Positions 18,224-28,142 of a stretch of 64,000 bases of DNA are shown one piece after another. The position numbers and the translations under genes were made by a program. The notes beneath the pieces were generated by a model that made no database searches, was not told where the DNA came from, and was given only the letters and a program-made list of their open reading frames with translations. Positions within the stretch are counted from its first letter, which is position 1. Every line of letters starts with the position of its first letter. This stretch comes from Flavobacterium weaverense (GTDB lineage: Bacteria > Bacteroidota > Bacteroidia > Flavobacteriales > Flavobacteriaceae): the NCBI RefSeq assembly GCF_003688495.1, contig NZ_REFH01000007.1, forward strand, positions 620,001 through 684,000. The letters run 5' to 3'.

Positions 18224-18295
18224 GGTCCGTTCGTCTAGGGGTTAGGACGCCAAGATTTCGTCTTGGTAACAGGGGTTCGATTCCCTTACGGACTA
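18224..18295 (+). tRNA. tRNA-Glu(TTC), divergent third copy with G37
   Basis: 72-nt cloverleaf: acceptor GGTCCGT/ACGGACT, D-stem GTCT/GGAC, anticodon stem CCAAG/CTTGG, loop ATTTCGT, T-arm AGGGG-TTCGATT-CCCTT, discriminator A. The loop reads T33-TTC-G37, so the anticodon is again Glu, but position 37 is G instead of the A seen in the other two copies. The acceptor and anticodon stems also differ. It lies 39 bp after copy 2 and 33 bp before rpsT. Confidence 0.93.
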
Positions 18296-18328
18296 CAAAA
18301 AATTAGTAAAAGAAAAAAAAGCAATATA

Positions 18329-18580
18329 ATGGCAAATCATAAATCAGCTCTAAAGAGAATAAGAACTAGCGAAAAGAAGAGAGTATTAAACAGATACCAA
18401 CACAAAACTACTCGTAATGCGATCAAAGCATTAAGAATAGCTACTGATAAAACAGATGCTACATCTAAATTATCTAATGTGATCTCTATGATTGATAAAT
18501 TAGCTAAAAAGAATATTATCCATGATAACAAAGCTTCTAATTTAAAATCTAAATTAACGAAACTTGTTTCTAAATTGTAA
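18329..18580 (+). CDS. rpsT: 30S ribosomal protein S20
   Basis: 83 residues from ATG 18329 (MANHKSALKRIRTSEKKRV), the canonical S20 N-terminus. A longer frame from 18263 would run through the third tRNA gene and is rejected. Lys/Arg-rich three-helix protein binding 16S rRNA, ending in the usual KASNLKSKLTKLVSKL. It sits 33 bp after the last tRNA-Glu with no clear promoter, so it is probably part of the same transcript, followed by a strong terminator. Confidence 0.97.
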   Translation: MANHKSALKRIRTSEKKRVLNRYQHKTTRNAIKALRIATDKTDATSKLSNVISMIDKLAKKNIIHDNKASNLKSKLTKLVSKL

Positions 18581-18601
18581 ATCTTACAGTTTATTTGATA
18601 C

Positions 18602-18635
18602 AAAAAAAGCTCTCATTATTTGAGAGCTTTTTTTG
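18602..18635. terminator. bidirectional terminator after rpsT
   Basis: Perfect hairpin AAAAAAAGCTCTCA / TGAGAGCTTTTTTT with loop TTAT. It ends the tRNA-rpsT transcript and also serves the receiver gene converging from the other side. Confidence 0.92.
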
Positions 18636-18650
18636 TATGTAACCTTTTTT

Positions 18651-19061
18651 TTATTCTAATTTTTCTTTTAAGTAGAGTAACATTGACTGGCTTATAGGTT
18701 TTGATAAAAAATCAAAAACCATTGGATATTGTTTAGATTTCTCTAAGTCCTCTGGGTCAATAGTCGAAGATAGAATCACCACCTTGATGCTATTAAATTC
18801 TGAGAATTTTTCATCAATAAAATAATCGAGGAACTCCCAGCCTCCCATTACCGGCATGTTCAGGTCTAAGAAGATTAGTTGTGGTAATACTGTTGCAGAA
18901 TCCTGATTGCTTATTTGTTTAAGATTATTAAAGTAGTTTATTGCTTCTTCTCCGTTTTGAAGTGTTATTATCTCCTTAGAAAATAAAGCTCTACTAATTA
19001 CTTTTTTACATAGCATTAGTGTTATTGGATCGTCATCAATGCATAAGATCTGATCTAGCAT
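18651..19061 (-). CDS. single-domain response regulator (CheY/Rcp1-like), pair A
   Basis: 136 residues, a receiver domain only. Acidic pocket D9-D11 (CIDDDP), phospho-acceptor D66 (FLDLNMPVMGGWEF), S/T in VVILSSTIDPEDLEKS, and the conserved Lys in LSKPIS. The SSTIDPEDLE segment is shared with the two other receivers in the window (32122 and 34720), marking one family. Its ATG overlaps the stop of the upstream kinase (TAATG), so the two are translationally coupled. No output domain, so it must act by protein-protein contact or as a phosphorelay intermediate. Confidence 0.92.
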   Translation of the reverse strand: MLDQILCIDDDPITLMLCKKVISRALFSKEIITLQNGEEAINYFNNLKQISNQDSATVLPQLIFLDLNMPVMGGWEFLDYFIDEKFSEFNSIKVVILSSTIDPEDLEKSKQYPMVFDFLSKPISQSMLLYLKEKLE

Positions 19062-20776
19062 TATTCTTTGTTTTTAAATGTTAATGTAAATGTAGTTCCC
19101 TTGTTGACTTCGCTCTCGATATCAATTGTTCCTCCCATAGTCTCTATTTGTGATTTAACTAAGTATAAACCAAGTCCTTTACTGTCAGGATAATTATGAA
19201 ATCGTTGGTAAAGTCCGAATACTTTGTCTCTATTTCGTGCCAAATCAATTCCTATTCCATTGTCTTTAAAACTCAGAATAACAGTATTGTCGATTTCTTT
19301 TGACGAAATAGTTATTTTTAGTTTCCTGTTTTCAGATTTGTACTTCAATGAATTCGCCATAAGATTCATTAAAATACTTTCAATATAAGCCTTGTTAGTT
19401 TTTATGGTAGAGATTTTCTCAAAGTCAAATTTTATTATTGGTTTATGTAATTCGATTTGAGAGTTAAGTTGGCTGAATACATTTTCAAAAATCTCTTTTA
19501 AAGAAATCTCTTCTTTTTGTATCGATGAACTATCCTTAATAATAATTACTTTAACAAGATCATTAATAGTATCATTTAATACGTGTGTTGATTTGTTAAA
19601 ACCTTGAAGTATTTCGTTCAGCTCTTCATTTTCAACGGGTATATCTTCAATTAAGTTGAGCAGGCCAATTAAATTAGATAGAGGAGCGCGTAAGTTGTGC
19701 GATGTGATATATGAAAATTGTTTAAGATCTTTATTGTTTTGCGTCAACTCTCTAATAAGCTGCTCTTTTTCTTTTTCAAGCTTTTTCTCTTCAGATATAT
19801 CTCTTTGTATTGATATCCAATGTGAAATTTCATTTTCAGTGTTGTATATTGGAATCATTGAAAAGCGAACCCAGTACTCTTCTTTGTTCTTCTTATAACT
19901 GATGATTTCAATGATGCATTCTTTTTTATTTTTTAACGCAGCGATTGCTTTGTTATACTCTGCTTCGTCTGTGTTTACACCTTTGAAAATATCAGGGGTT
20001 TTTCCAAGTATTTCACTATTCGCATAACCAGACATAGCAGAGAAAGCTGGATTAGCATAAATAATTTTTGGAATACCAAAATCTGATGAATCTGGTTCAG
20101 TTATAATGATGGAGTCTTTCGATTGCGTAATTACTGTCTCTAGTAGTTTAAGTCTTTGCTCTTCTTCTTTTTGTTTTGTGATATCTTGTATGGCACCAAT
20201 CATTCTAATTGCTTTGCCATTATCATCTTTTAATAAAAAACCTCTATCAAGAACATACTTGTATGTATTATCCGCACATCTAAAACGATATTGATCCTGC
20301 CAATTCTTTGTTTGCTGCTCAATGAAAGAATATAGTTTTACTGACATTTTTATACTATCCTCAGGATGAATTTTATCAAACCACCAATCTGAGTTGTTTT
20401 CTACTTGTTCTTCTGTATAACCAAAAACATTTTCAATTCCTTTATTCCAAGAAAGCGTATTTTCTTGCATTTTCCAATCCCAAATAGTGTCGCTAGTTGC
20501 CTTAGCTACAATATCATATTTTTCATTTGACTCTTTTATTTCGTCATTTGTATCTTTAAGTTTTTTAAAGATTTTAGTATTTCTTTGATCGTTTTTGGAG
20601 AGAATTAACTTGAAAATTATACCAGTAAATACTACAAAAATTATATCTTTTAAAATTACGTAAATTCTAGTACCATCATTAGAGATAAATTGTTGGAGAA
20701 TTTTATGACTAACAATGACTAAAAACATTGCAATAAGAATGTAGACGGTGATTACTTGATTGGCTTTGCTTTTCAT
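19061..20776 (-). CDS. membrane PAS histidine kinase, pair A
   Basis: 571 residues: two TM segments (about 7-27 and 40-59) with almost no periplasmic part, PAS_3-like domain (~85-200: WNKGIENVFGYTEEQ, IHPED), a second PAS (~213-330: NPAFSAMSGYANSEILGKTPDIFKG split around the sensor loop), a HisKA domain with H360 in SYITSHNLRAPLSNL, and an ATPase domain (LMANSLKYKSE, FKDNGIGIDL, GLGLYL). It is the membrane-bound relative of the two soluble kinases at 32501 and 35108, sharing the H-box context and receiver partner type. Coupled to the receiver gene by a one-base overlap. Confidence 0.92.
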   Translation of the reverse strand: MKSKANQVITVYILIAMFLVIVSHKILQQFISNDGTRIYVILKDIIFVVFTGIIFKLILSKNDQRNTKIFKKLKDTNDEIKESNEKYDIVAKATSDTIWDWKMQENTLSWNKGIENVFGYTEEQVENNSDWWFDKIHPEDSIKMSVKLYSFIEQQTKNWQDQYRFRCADNTYKYVLDRGFLLKDDNGKAIRMIGAIQDITKQKEEEQRLKLLETVITQSKDSIIITEPDSSDFGIPKIIYANPAFSAMSGYANSEILGKTPDIFKGVNTDEAEYNKAIAALKNKKECIIEIISYKKNKEEYWVRFSMIPIYNTENEISHWISIQRDISEEKKLEKEKEQLIRELTQNNKDLKQFSYITSHNLRAPLSNLIGLLNLIEDIPVENEELNEILQGFNKSTHVLNDTINDLVKVIIIKDSSSIQKEEISLKEIFENVFSQLNSQIELHKPIIKFDFEKISTIKTNKAYIESILMNLMANSLKYKSENRKLKITISSKEIDNTVILSFKDNGIGIDLARNRDKVFGLYQRFHNYPDSKGLGLYLVKSQIETMGGTIDIESEVNKGTTFTLTFKNKE

Positions 20777-20920
20777 TACTCAAATGTAAATAATTATAGT
20801 CGAATTACTAAACATCAATACTAACTTATTTCAAAGATTTTTTTCGCAGCCGTTTTTAACCGTAATGGCTTAAGTGTATGCAAACTATTATCGAAATGTT
20901 ATTTATTTAAAAAAAAATTG

Positions 20921-20928
20921 TACATTTG
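20921..20928 (+). promoter_or_regulatory. -7 box of the typA promoter
   Basis: TACATTTG matches TAnnTTTG and lies 20 bp before the typA start codon. No TTG was found at 17-23 bp upstream, so only the -7 element supports it. Confidence 0.45.
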
Positions 20929-20947
20929 CGCCCATTAAAAAACACAG

Positions 20948-22744
20948 ATGGAATCTATAAGAAATATTGCAATTATTGCCCACGTCGATCACGGTAAAAC
21001 TACAGTGGTTGATAAAATTATGTATCACTGTCAATTATTTCGTGACAACGAAAATTCAGGTGATTTAATCCTTGATAACAACGACTTAGAGCGTGAAAGA
21101 GGTATTACCATTACTTCAAAAAACGTTTCTGTTCAGTACAAAGGGACAAAAATTAATATTATTGACACTCCTGGTCACGCCGATTTCGGTGGAGAGGTAG
21201 AGCGTGTTTTAAACATGGCTGATGGAGTTTGTCTACTTGTAGATGCTTTTGAAGGACCAATGCCACAAACGCGTTTTGTATTGCAAAAAGCGTTAGATTT
21301 AGGTCTAAAACCTTGCGTGGTTATTAATAAAGTTGATAAAGAAAACTGTACTCCTGAAGAAGTTCATGAAAAAGTTTTTGATTTAATGTTTGAATTAGGT
21401 GCTACTGAAGAGCAGTTGGATTTCCCTACTGTTTACGGTTCAGCTAAAAATAACTGGATGTCTGATGACTGGAAAGTTCAAACAGATAATATAGAGCCTT
21501 TATTAGATATGGTTCTTGCTAACGTACCTGCTCCTAAAGTTTCAGAAGGAACTCCTCAGATGTTGATTACATCTTTAGATTTTTCTGCTTTTACAGGTCG
21601 TATCGCTATTGGTCGTCTTGAAAGAGGTGTTCTTAAAGAAGGTATGCCAATTTCTCTTGTAAAAAGAGATGGTTCTATAATGAAATCTAGAATCAAAGAA
21701 CTTCATACATTTGAAGGTCTTGGTCGTAAAAAAGTTCAAGAAGTTGTTGCAGGTGATATCTGTGCTATCATTGGAGTTGAAGGTTTTGAGATTGGTGATA
21801 CTATCGCTGATTTTGAAAATCCAGAAGCTTTAAAAACGATTGATATTGATGAGCCTACAATGAGCATGTTGTTTACAATTAACGATTCTCCTTTCTTTGG
21901 GAAAGAGGGTAAATTTGTAACTTCTCGTCATATTAGAGATCGTTTGACTAAAGAATTAGAGAAAAACTTAGCAATGAAATTAGGTGAAACTGATTCAGCT
22001 GATAAGTTTATGGTTTTTGGTCGTGGTGTATTACACTTATCTGTTCTTATCGAAACAATGAGAAGAGAAGGATACGAATTACAAATTGGTCAACCACAAG
22101 TTATTATCAAAGAAATTGATGGTAAGAAATGTGAGCCAATTGAGGAACTAACAATCGATTTACCAGATAATCTTTCAGGTAGAGCGGTAGAGTTTGTTAC
22201 TATGCGTAAAGGTGAAATGTTAAGCATGGAAACTAAAGGTGACCGTATGGTTGTGAAATTCAATATTCCATCACGTGGAATTATTGGATTGCGTAATCAA
22301 TTGCTTACTGCTACTGCAGGTGAGGCTATTATGGCGCACCGTTTTATTGGATATGAGCCTTATAAAGGAGAAATTTCTGGACGTAACAAAGGTTCATTAA
22401 TCTCTATGGAAAAAGGAAAAGCAATTCCTTACTCTATCGATAAATTACAAGATCGTGGTAAGTTTTTTGTTGAACCAAATGCTGAAATTTACGAAGGTCA
22501 GGTTATTGGAGAAAACTCACGTAGCGATGATATGTGTGTAAACGTAACTAAAGAGAAAAAACAGTCTAACGTACGTTCTTCTGGAAATGATGAAAAAGCG
22601 AGAATTATTCCTCCGATCATTTTCTCTCTAGAGGAAGCATTAGAATACATTCAAAAAGATGAGTATGTTGAGGTAACTCCAAAATCTATTCGTTTGAGAA
22701 AAATTTATTTGACTGAAACTGATAGAAAAAGATTTAAAAACTAA
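20948..22744 (+). CDS. typA: translational GTPase TypA/BipA
   Basis: 598 residues, full length. G1 AHVDHGKTT, switch region with [12 protein letters not shown]3 [17 protein letters not shown]4 NKVDKENC, then domain II and the EF-G-like domains III/V, with the TypA-specific C-terminal domain containing [19 protein letters not shown] (in part) and [12 protein letters not shown]. It binds the ribosome in the EF-G site under stress and cold and helps 50S assembly in studied bacteria. It is a single gene with its own promoter and terminator. Confidence 0.97.
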   Translation: MESIRNIAIIAHVDHGKTTVVDKIMYHCQLFRDNENSGDLILDNNDLERERGITITSKNVSVQYKGTKINIIDTPGHADFGGEVERVLNMADGVCLLVDAFEGPMPQTRFVLQKALDLGLKPCVVINKVDKENCTPEEVHEKVFDLMFELGATEEQLDFPTVYGSAKNNWMSDDWKVQTDNIEPLLDMVLANVPAPKVSEGTPQMLITSLDFSAFTGRIAIGRLERGVLKEGMPISLVKRDGSIMKSRIKELHTFEGLGRKKVQEVVAGDICAIIGVEGFEIGDTIADFENPEALKTIDIDEPTMSMLFTINDSPFFGKEGKFVTSRHIRDRLTKELEKNLAMKLGETDSADKFMVFGRGVLHLSVLIETMRREGYELQIGQPQVIIKEIDGKKCEPIEELTIDLPDNLSGRAVEFVTMRKGEMLSMETKGDRMVVKFNIPSRGIIGLRNQLLTATAGEAIMAHRFIGYEPYKGEISGRNKGSLISMEKGKAIPYSIDKLQDRGKFFVEPNAEIYEGQVIGENSRSDDMCVNVTKEKKQSNVRSSGNDEKARIIPPIIFSLEEALEYIQKDEYVEVTPKSIRLRKIYLTETDRKRFKN

Positions 22745-22766
22745 GAGTTTTAAATTTCAATATTTA

Positions 22767-22820
22767 AAATCCCAAATTCCTTCCGAAGTCTCGGAACTGG
22801 AATTTGGGATTTTTGTTTTT
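22767..22820 (+). terminator. terminator of typA
   Basis: Long nested hairpin: AAATCCCAAATTCC (22767-22780) pairs with GGAATTTGGGATTT (22799-22812), enclosing a second stem TTCCGA/TCGGAA, followed by a T-rich tract. Confidence 0.9.
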
Positions 22821-22865
22821 AGGCGATTTCCATAAGAATGATAAGTTAGTAATCTATTTTCGATT

Positions 22866-22902
22866 GCGTGAAGGATAGGAGTTGGCTACCGAAGTAGCAC
22901 GC
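22866..22902. repeat. structured intergenic element, possible dispersed repeat
   Basis: Nested stems: GCGT (22866-22869) with ACGC (22899-22902), and inside it GCTAC-CGAA-GTAGC (22885-22898), a 5-bp stem closed by a CGAA tetraloop. It is more GC-rich than its surroundings and lies between two terminators, where no transcript is expected. Similar 'gaaggatag...ctaccgaagtagcacgc...cctgacagc' text is familiar to me from flavobacterial intergenic regions, but this was not checked. Confidence 0.4.
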
Positions 22903-22917
22903 ATAGCCTGACAGCAT

Positions 22918-22962
22918 AAAAAAAAGTGCCACCTCACAATTATAATGAGTTGGCACTTTTAG
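22918..22962 (-). terminator. terminator of the large T9SS type B gene
   Basis: On the minus strand AAAAGTGCCA pairs with TGGCACTTTT, enclosing a secondary CTCA/TGAG stem, and is followed by a T run. It lies 30-75 bp past the stop codon. Confidence 0.85.
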
Positions 22963-22991
22963 TTTATGGTGGCACGCCCAAATAATTCATA

Positions 22992-25900
22992 TTATCTTTT
23001 TAAACTGAAATGTCCTTTAGCTTGGCGTCCATCTTCAAGTTTTATAGTGTACCAATAATCATCTGAAGGTAGCGGAACACCGTTGAAAGTACCATCCCAT
23101 CCTTGGGTTAAAGGGTTTAATTGTTTTAGTAGTTTACCGTATCTATCGAAGATATAAATAGTAGAATTTGGATTGAAACTGGCATTTATTCCTTGAACCT
23201 TCCAATAATCATTATAAGTGTCATTGTTAGGAGTAAAAAATTTAGGAACGCCAATTACTGAAATCGTTTTGCTCACTGTTCCGCAACCATTGATGTCATT
23301 TACATATACATCATGAATTCCGGAAGGCACATTGTTAAATACGTTAGAGGTCTGGTAGGGTCCTGAAGGATCATCGAGACTGTATTCATATAGGCCTTGT
23401 CCTGATACATTTACAGTTACTGAGTTTATATCGGTAAAATCGACAATATCAATTGTTGTAATAGTAGCTATGTCTGATGCAGTGACTTTTAAATTCCTAG
23501 TACTGCTACAACCTAAAAGTGTGCTTACTTCGACAGTATAATCTCCTTCGGAATTCACAATAAGTGTAGGAGTTGTGTCGGGTAAAACCACTCCATCTTT
23601 TGACCAAATATAATTGTAATCAGTAGCAGGGGAACCGTCTTGGATTCCTGCGGTAAGTGTGACGAAAAAAGTGGGAAGATTAGAGCAAACTAGCTCATTT
23701 TCGTTACCATCTGAATTTAGATTTATGCGCGGTAAAGGATTTACAAAAAAAGGTAAAATTACTGAAGAGTTGCAACTCGGGTTAATAGGATTTACTACAA
23801 TTGCTGTAACATTTTGTGATCCCGTTACAAACGGGTTCGGCAACGGACTTGGCAATGCAACGCCATTTTCATCAAAATAATTAACGATCATAGCAGTTTG
23901 GCTTCCTAAAATTGTATTTTGAAAGGTGCTGGTATCAAAGCTATATTTTCCATCTTGTAATAGAGGATCCGCTTCGTCGTCGCAGGTGGTCGTTAGGTTC
24001 GTTGCTATGGGAAAAGCTTGGGGTAAATCATCAACTGTGAATACTATAGTAGTTTCATCGTAACATTGTAATGCTGTTGTATTAGTTACAACTGCTTTTA
24101 TGATTTGTGATGTTGTTGAAAAAGTGCTTGGAAACGGACTTGCGATCAATACTCCATTTGAATCCTTTAATGGATTATTTGAACTATCAAAATATTTTAC
24201 AGTTACAGGGAAAGATTGATTGGTTCCCAATAAAGTAGTCTCTAATGTAGATGTATCGAAAACATAAATGCCATCTTGATTATCATCGCATTGTCGTGGA
24301 ATTGAAACCGGATTTGCAATTGGTAATTTTTCTACAGTCAAAGTGATATAAGGACCAAGGCCAAAACATGCATTATCGATATCACTATCCACACGAACCC
24401 AAATTTGCTGCGAATTTGGATAGCCGATGTTTCTATAATTATAAATGTTAGTTGGATCATTTGGATCAGATGGAAAGGTCTGGTTTAGAGGATTTATTTC
24501 AGATAGTGCATCGCTCTCATTTCTGTAATAAGATATGGAATAAGGAATTGTTCCAGTTAAAAAAGTTGTCCTAATATCGTTTGTAACCGAATGAAAATCA
24601 AAAACTGAACTTCCGTCATAATCTGAATTAGTTGCAGCTGTTAAATCATCACAAATAGAAAAAGATCTATTAAAAGTGGAAGGTATTGTTGTCGTAGAAA
24701 TTTTTAATTCTATATTTCCAATAGTAGCGCAGCCATTATTATTTTCTACTCGTACATAAATGGTTTGGTTAAACGGAGTAGTGTTTGTAAAAGCTGTAGG
24801 ATTTGTAATTTTAGAAGGTCCAGCACCATTAATAGCATCACTATTATTTTCAAAATAAGTAAAAGTAAATGTAGGATCTGCCGAAATAAAATTATTTTTT
24901 TGGGTAAGATTAAAGGTTGTTTGTCCATCTATATCGTCATCACATTGCTTTAATACAATTGGTGAATTTATAATTGGCAGTGGATAAACTGTTAGCGTGG
25001 TTTCATTCGAAATCAAACCACAACCATTTCCGATTCTATTGGGTTGAACACGATACTTGTAACCGTTCACACTGTTTTTTACACCTGTGATTGCTAGCAT
25101 ATTTGTTGTTGCCCCTGAATAGGTAAGATCATTTGAAATGTTGTTCCAATTGACTCCGTCAATTGAAAGTTGCCATTGATAGCTATCTGCATTATCGGTA
25201 ATAGTGATTGTAGTATTTTGTAAGTGGCACGTTGGTGTTGCTTGTGGTTGAACAGAAATTCCAATTGGTGCTGCTAATAGATAATTTGGATTGGGGATTG
25301 TATACCCTAGAGCGCTCGTAACTTTGCCATTTACGTCTACGGTTATTGGACTGCTTCCTAATAATCCATTATTGTTTGGATTTAAAAATCCAGCTTCAAT
25401 AACGTCCAAACACAAATCTGCATCGCTATCTAAGTCACGATAATTGCCGATTCCGTCTCCATCTAAGTCGCTTGCAGTTTCAACTGAGTCTAAAATTCCA
25501 TCATTATCACTATCTAAATCTAAGTAATCAGGGATGCCATCTCCATCAGTATCAAGTGGTGTAAATCCAGGTTCGAATGCATTATCCAATCCGTTTTTAT
25601 TAGTGTCAGAATTTGAAATAGGTACTGAATTGTTACCCTGAGCTTCGATAGTGTCTCGAATACCATCATTATCACTATCTGTGTCTAAATCGTCTGTGAT
25701 GCCGTCGCCATCAGAATCTTTAGGAACGCAGGTTGTTAGCATTCTTAGCGTAGATTTACTGCTATTTAGTTCGTCTAAATTTTTATTGGTAATAGTGATT
25801 TCATTTAAAAGGTTACCTAATATTTTAAACGAACCAGTTCCTGGATTTAAAGGAATTGTGCTTTTTAATCGAAAACGTATATCGTAGGAAGAAAACTGGG

Positions 25901-28118
25901 TTATTCCACTTTCAAAAATACCATCATAGTTTGTATCGATTAATAATTGATCATCCGGATTTAATATGGTCAACGTTTTGGTAACTGGACAAGTAATATG
26001 GTATTCCGTATTTGTGGTTAGAAGACTTAATGATGAATTATTCGTATATTCAATAGCAACAGATAGAGGCTTTGTAAAGTTTACTTTATAAGACGTTGAG
26101 TTATTCTTTATAGCCGCTGTTTCAGTTGTGAAATTTCCATCATTGTAACCAGTTACTGGAGTAGGCGGAGCTGCTCCAATTCCAGCTGTATTTACATTTC
26201 CTGAAAAAGAATTCAAATATGTTCCGACTGTAATTGTTCCATTTATATGATTTGTTAAATCAATACTTGAGTTAGCAAAGGATTCAGTACAATTGGAAAT
26301 TCCATCATTGTCATGATCTACATCTACGTTGTTATTTACATCATCATCATCATCATCTGCAGCACAAAGACTTACAGGTATACGATCTGAAACTTTTGGA
26401 CCATTAGTACACAAAGAATTCGTTGCTGAAACATAATAATATCCAGGTATCGATGTGCTGAATGTAGCAGAAGTTCCTACTAAAACCCCTGCCTCATTAA
26501 ACCATTCGAACGTGTCATAGCCACTATTAACACTAGTTTTTAAAGTAACGGGTACGCCGTTTTTAATACAGTTAGAAATAGTCGATGTAGGATTGTAGTA
26601 CGAGATATCTGGCTCTAAAGTAAAACCAGAATAATAACCACCGAATGTTGCGTTTCCACTTGAAGCAAAGTAGGAGAGATATAGTTCACTGGTTGATTCT
26701 GCTGAAACATTTCCACGTAAGCCACTACCTATTAATGTATAGGTTACATAATTAGTATTTCCGATAATAGGTAGAGGCCCATTTACAATTATTGTAGCAG
26801 AAGATAAACTAGCAATTGTCTGATAATCAATTCCATTAATATTAAAATTCAGATTTGAACCCGTTTTGGTAACTAAATTTACTCTTGTATCAGTAGTGAA
26901 GTTTAAACCTCCAATTTCCTCAATCTCTGGTATATGTTTTATAGTGCGAGGTGTTTGACAGCTTAAAGGTGGTACAAAATACATTTCCTGGTTCGGTTCT
27001 CCACTACCACCGCCAATAGATTGGAAGGCGAATATTTTCTTATCACTTCTTACGTAAAGATTGTTGTTTAAGCTATAGGAATAGCCTGATATTTGTATAG
27101 ACTCTCCAGCCAGTAGTTTAAAATCTTCCGTGCCTGTATTTCCATTTAAAAAAATTTTTGTTTCATTACCTGGAACACCTTCATGCGCTACTAATAATAT
27201 TGTTTCTAGATTTGTAGCTCCATTTCCTTTTATAAAAATATAATCTAATCCAAGCATGTTTTCTACTGGGACTATTTGATCAAAACCTAAATCCATTCCG
27301 CTACCAGTGCCATTTGTTCCTCCAAATGATCCGCAATTTACAGCGATTGGTTCACTTGCTTCTATAAGACCTCCTATTAAACCATCTCTATTTGCTGCTG
27401 TATTACAAATTACTGCTATAACAAAGCTCTCGCCTCTTTGTAGAGTAATAAAAGGCGGGGTATTACCGAAAGTAGCGCCATTAATTAATGTTACTCCAGG
27501 TTTTATGTCGCTGAAATCAATTCTAGTATTGTTTTTGGTAGCTAAAATAGATGCAAAAGTTAAGTAGTTCAAGCTACCAGTACTAGTACCTTTATTTGTA
27601 AAAGCACCGATTCTAAATTTTTTTCCTAAACCTGCTAAACCTTTGGAAATTAAACCACTTGCCTGATTGCTATTTGGAGTTGAAGTAACAGCTGAGCTAC
27701 TAATACCTGCAGTTAATCGTATGGCAGCAAAAACTGGTTCAGCTGCTTCTATAATTATACCTTTGCTATTTAAAACGGTGTGAATTTGGTCTCGATTCAA
27801 TAAAATTTGAGTGAAATTTCCACTTGACAGATCCAAAGGATTTGGAAAATCTAAACGATACGGCTCGTTCAATTTTACAGTACCATTAATTATCCTAGAC
27901 GTACCTAATCCAAGTAACTCAATAGTGAAATTAACGTAACTTGTACTTGGTGTAGAGATATATAAATATTGATTATTTGGATAGACACTCGATTGGGTTA
28001 CAGTAGACCCAGTTGTATACGCTGCAGTTGCTAATGGCGGTATATAGTGGGTTTTACTTAACTGAGCAAAGGAATTCATAGATAAAAAAACGAGTAAAAG
28101 AAGTAAAGTTTTTTTCAT
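22992..28118 (-). CDS. giant T9SS type B-sorted surface protein (gliding-motility C-terminal domain)
   Basis: 1708 residues with a Sec signal ([19 protein letters not shown]). An N-terminal ~500-residue region resembles IgGFc-binding N-terminal domains ([20 protein letters not shown]). Ig-like segments follow, then a poly-Asp calcium-binding stretch ([14 protein letters not shown], ~590-610) and thrombospondin-3-like DxDxDG repeats (~800-910). At least four ~100-residue repeats each open with a CDD..DG..FD pattern (e.g. [15 protein letters not shown]). The end is the CHU_C/type B sorting domain: [48 protein letters not shown] and KGHFSLKR. It would be exported by the Por secretion system and displayed on or shed from the cell surface, acting in adhesion or as a polymer-associated protein. 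Its neighbour upstream is a related but broken gene. Confidence 0.93.
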   Translation of the reverse strand: MKKTLLLLLVFLSMNSFAQLSKTHYIPPLATAAYTTGSTVTQSSVYPNNQYLYISTPSTSYVNFTIELLGLGTSRIINGTVKLNEPYRLDFPNPLDLSSGNFTQILLNRDQIHTVLNSKGIIIEAAEPVFAAIRLTAGISSSAVTSTPNSNQASGLISKGLAGLGKKFRIGAFTNKGTSTGSLNYLTFASILATKNNTRIDFSDIKPGVTLINGATFGNTPPFITLQRGESFVIAVICNTAANRDGLIGGLIEASEPIAVNCGSFGGTNGTGSGMDLGFDQIVPVENMLGLDYIFIKGNGATNLETILLVAHEGVPGNETKIFLNGNTGTEDFKLLAGESIQISGYSYSLNNNLYVRSDKKIFAFQSIGGGSGEPNQEMYFVPPLSCQTPRTIKHIPEIEEIGGLNFTTDTRVNLVTKTGSNLNFNINGIDYQTIASLSSATIIVNGPLPIIGNTNYVTYTLIGSGLRGNVSAESTSELYLSYFASSGNATFGGYYSGFTLEPDISYYNPTSTISNCIKNGVPVTLKTSVNSGYDTFEWFNEAGVLVGTSATFSTSIPGYYYVSATNSLCTNGPKVSDRIPVSLCAADDDDDDVNNNVDVDHDNDGISNCTESFANSSIDLTNHINGTITVGTYLNSFSGNVNTAGIGAAPPTPVTGYNDGNFTTETAAIKNNSTSYKVNFTKPLSVAIEYTNNSSLSLLTTNTEYHITCPVTKTLTILNPDDQLLIDTNYDGIFESGITQFSSYDIRFRLKSTIPLNPGTGSFKILGNLLNEITITNKNLDELNSSKSTLRMLTTCVPKDSDGDGITDDLDTDSDNDGIRDTIEAQGNNSVPISNSDTNKNGLDNAFEPGFTPLDTDGDGIPDYLDLDSDNDGILDSVETASDLDGDGIGNYRDLDSDADLCLDVIEAGFLNPNNNGLLGSSPITVDVNGKVTSALGYTIPNPNYLLAAPIGISVQPQATPTCHLQNTTITITDNADSYQWQLSIDGVNWNNISNDLTYSGATTNMLAITGVKNSVNGYKYRVQPNRIGNGCGLISNETTLTVYPLPIINSPIVLKQCDDDIDGQTTFNLTQKNNFISADPTFTFTYFENNSDAINGAGPSKITNPTAFTNTTPFNQTIYVRVENNNGCATIGNIELKISTTTIPSTFNRSFSICDDLTAATNSDYDGSSVFDFHSVTNDIRTTFLTGTIPYSISYYRNESDALSEINPLNQTFPSDPNDPTNIYNYRNIGYPNSQQIWVRVDSDIDNACFGLGPYITLTVEKLPIANPVSIPRQCDDNQDGIYVFDTSTLETTLLGTNQSFPVTVKYFDSSNNPLKDSNGVLIASPFPSTFSTTSQIIKAVVTNTTALQCYDETTIVFTVDDLPQAFPIATNLTTTCDDEADPLLQDGKYSFDTSTFQNTILGSQTAMIVNYFDENGVALPSPLPNPFVTGSQNVTAIVVNPINPSCNSSVILPFFVNPLPRINLNSDGNENELVCSNLPTFFVTLTAGIQDGSPATDYNYIWSKDGVVLPDTTPTLIVNSEGDYTVEVSTLLGCSSTRNLKVTASDIATITTIDIVDFTDINSVTVNVSGQGLYEYSLDDPSGPYQTSNVFNNVPSGIHDVYVNDINGCGTVSKTISVIGVPKFFTPNNDTYNDYWKVQGINASFNPNSTIYIFDRYGKLLKQLNPLTQGWDGTFNGVPLPSDDYWYTIKLEDGRQAKGHFSLKR

Positions 28119-28142
28119 TTGCTAAAAATATGAAAATTAATT

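Noticed and set aside
20781..20788. TACATTTG-type -7 box (minus strand) only 4 bp before the pair A kinase start
   Set aside because: It would place the transcript start at or inside the start codon and has no -33 partner at the right distance; probably coincidence.
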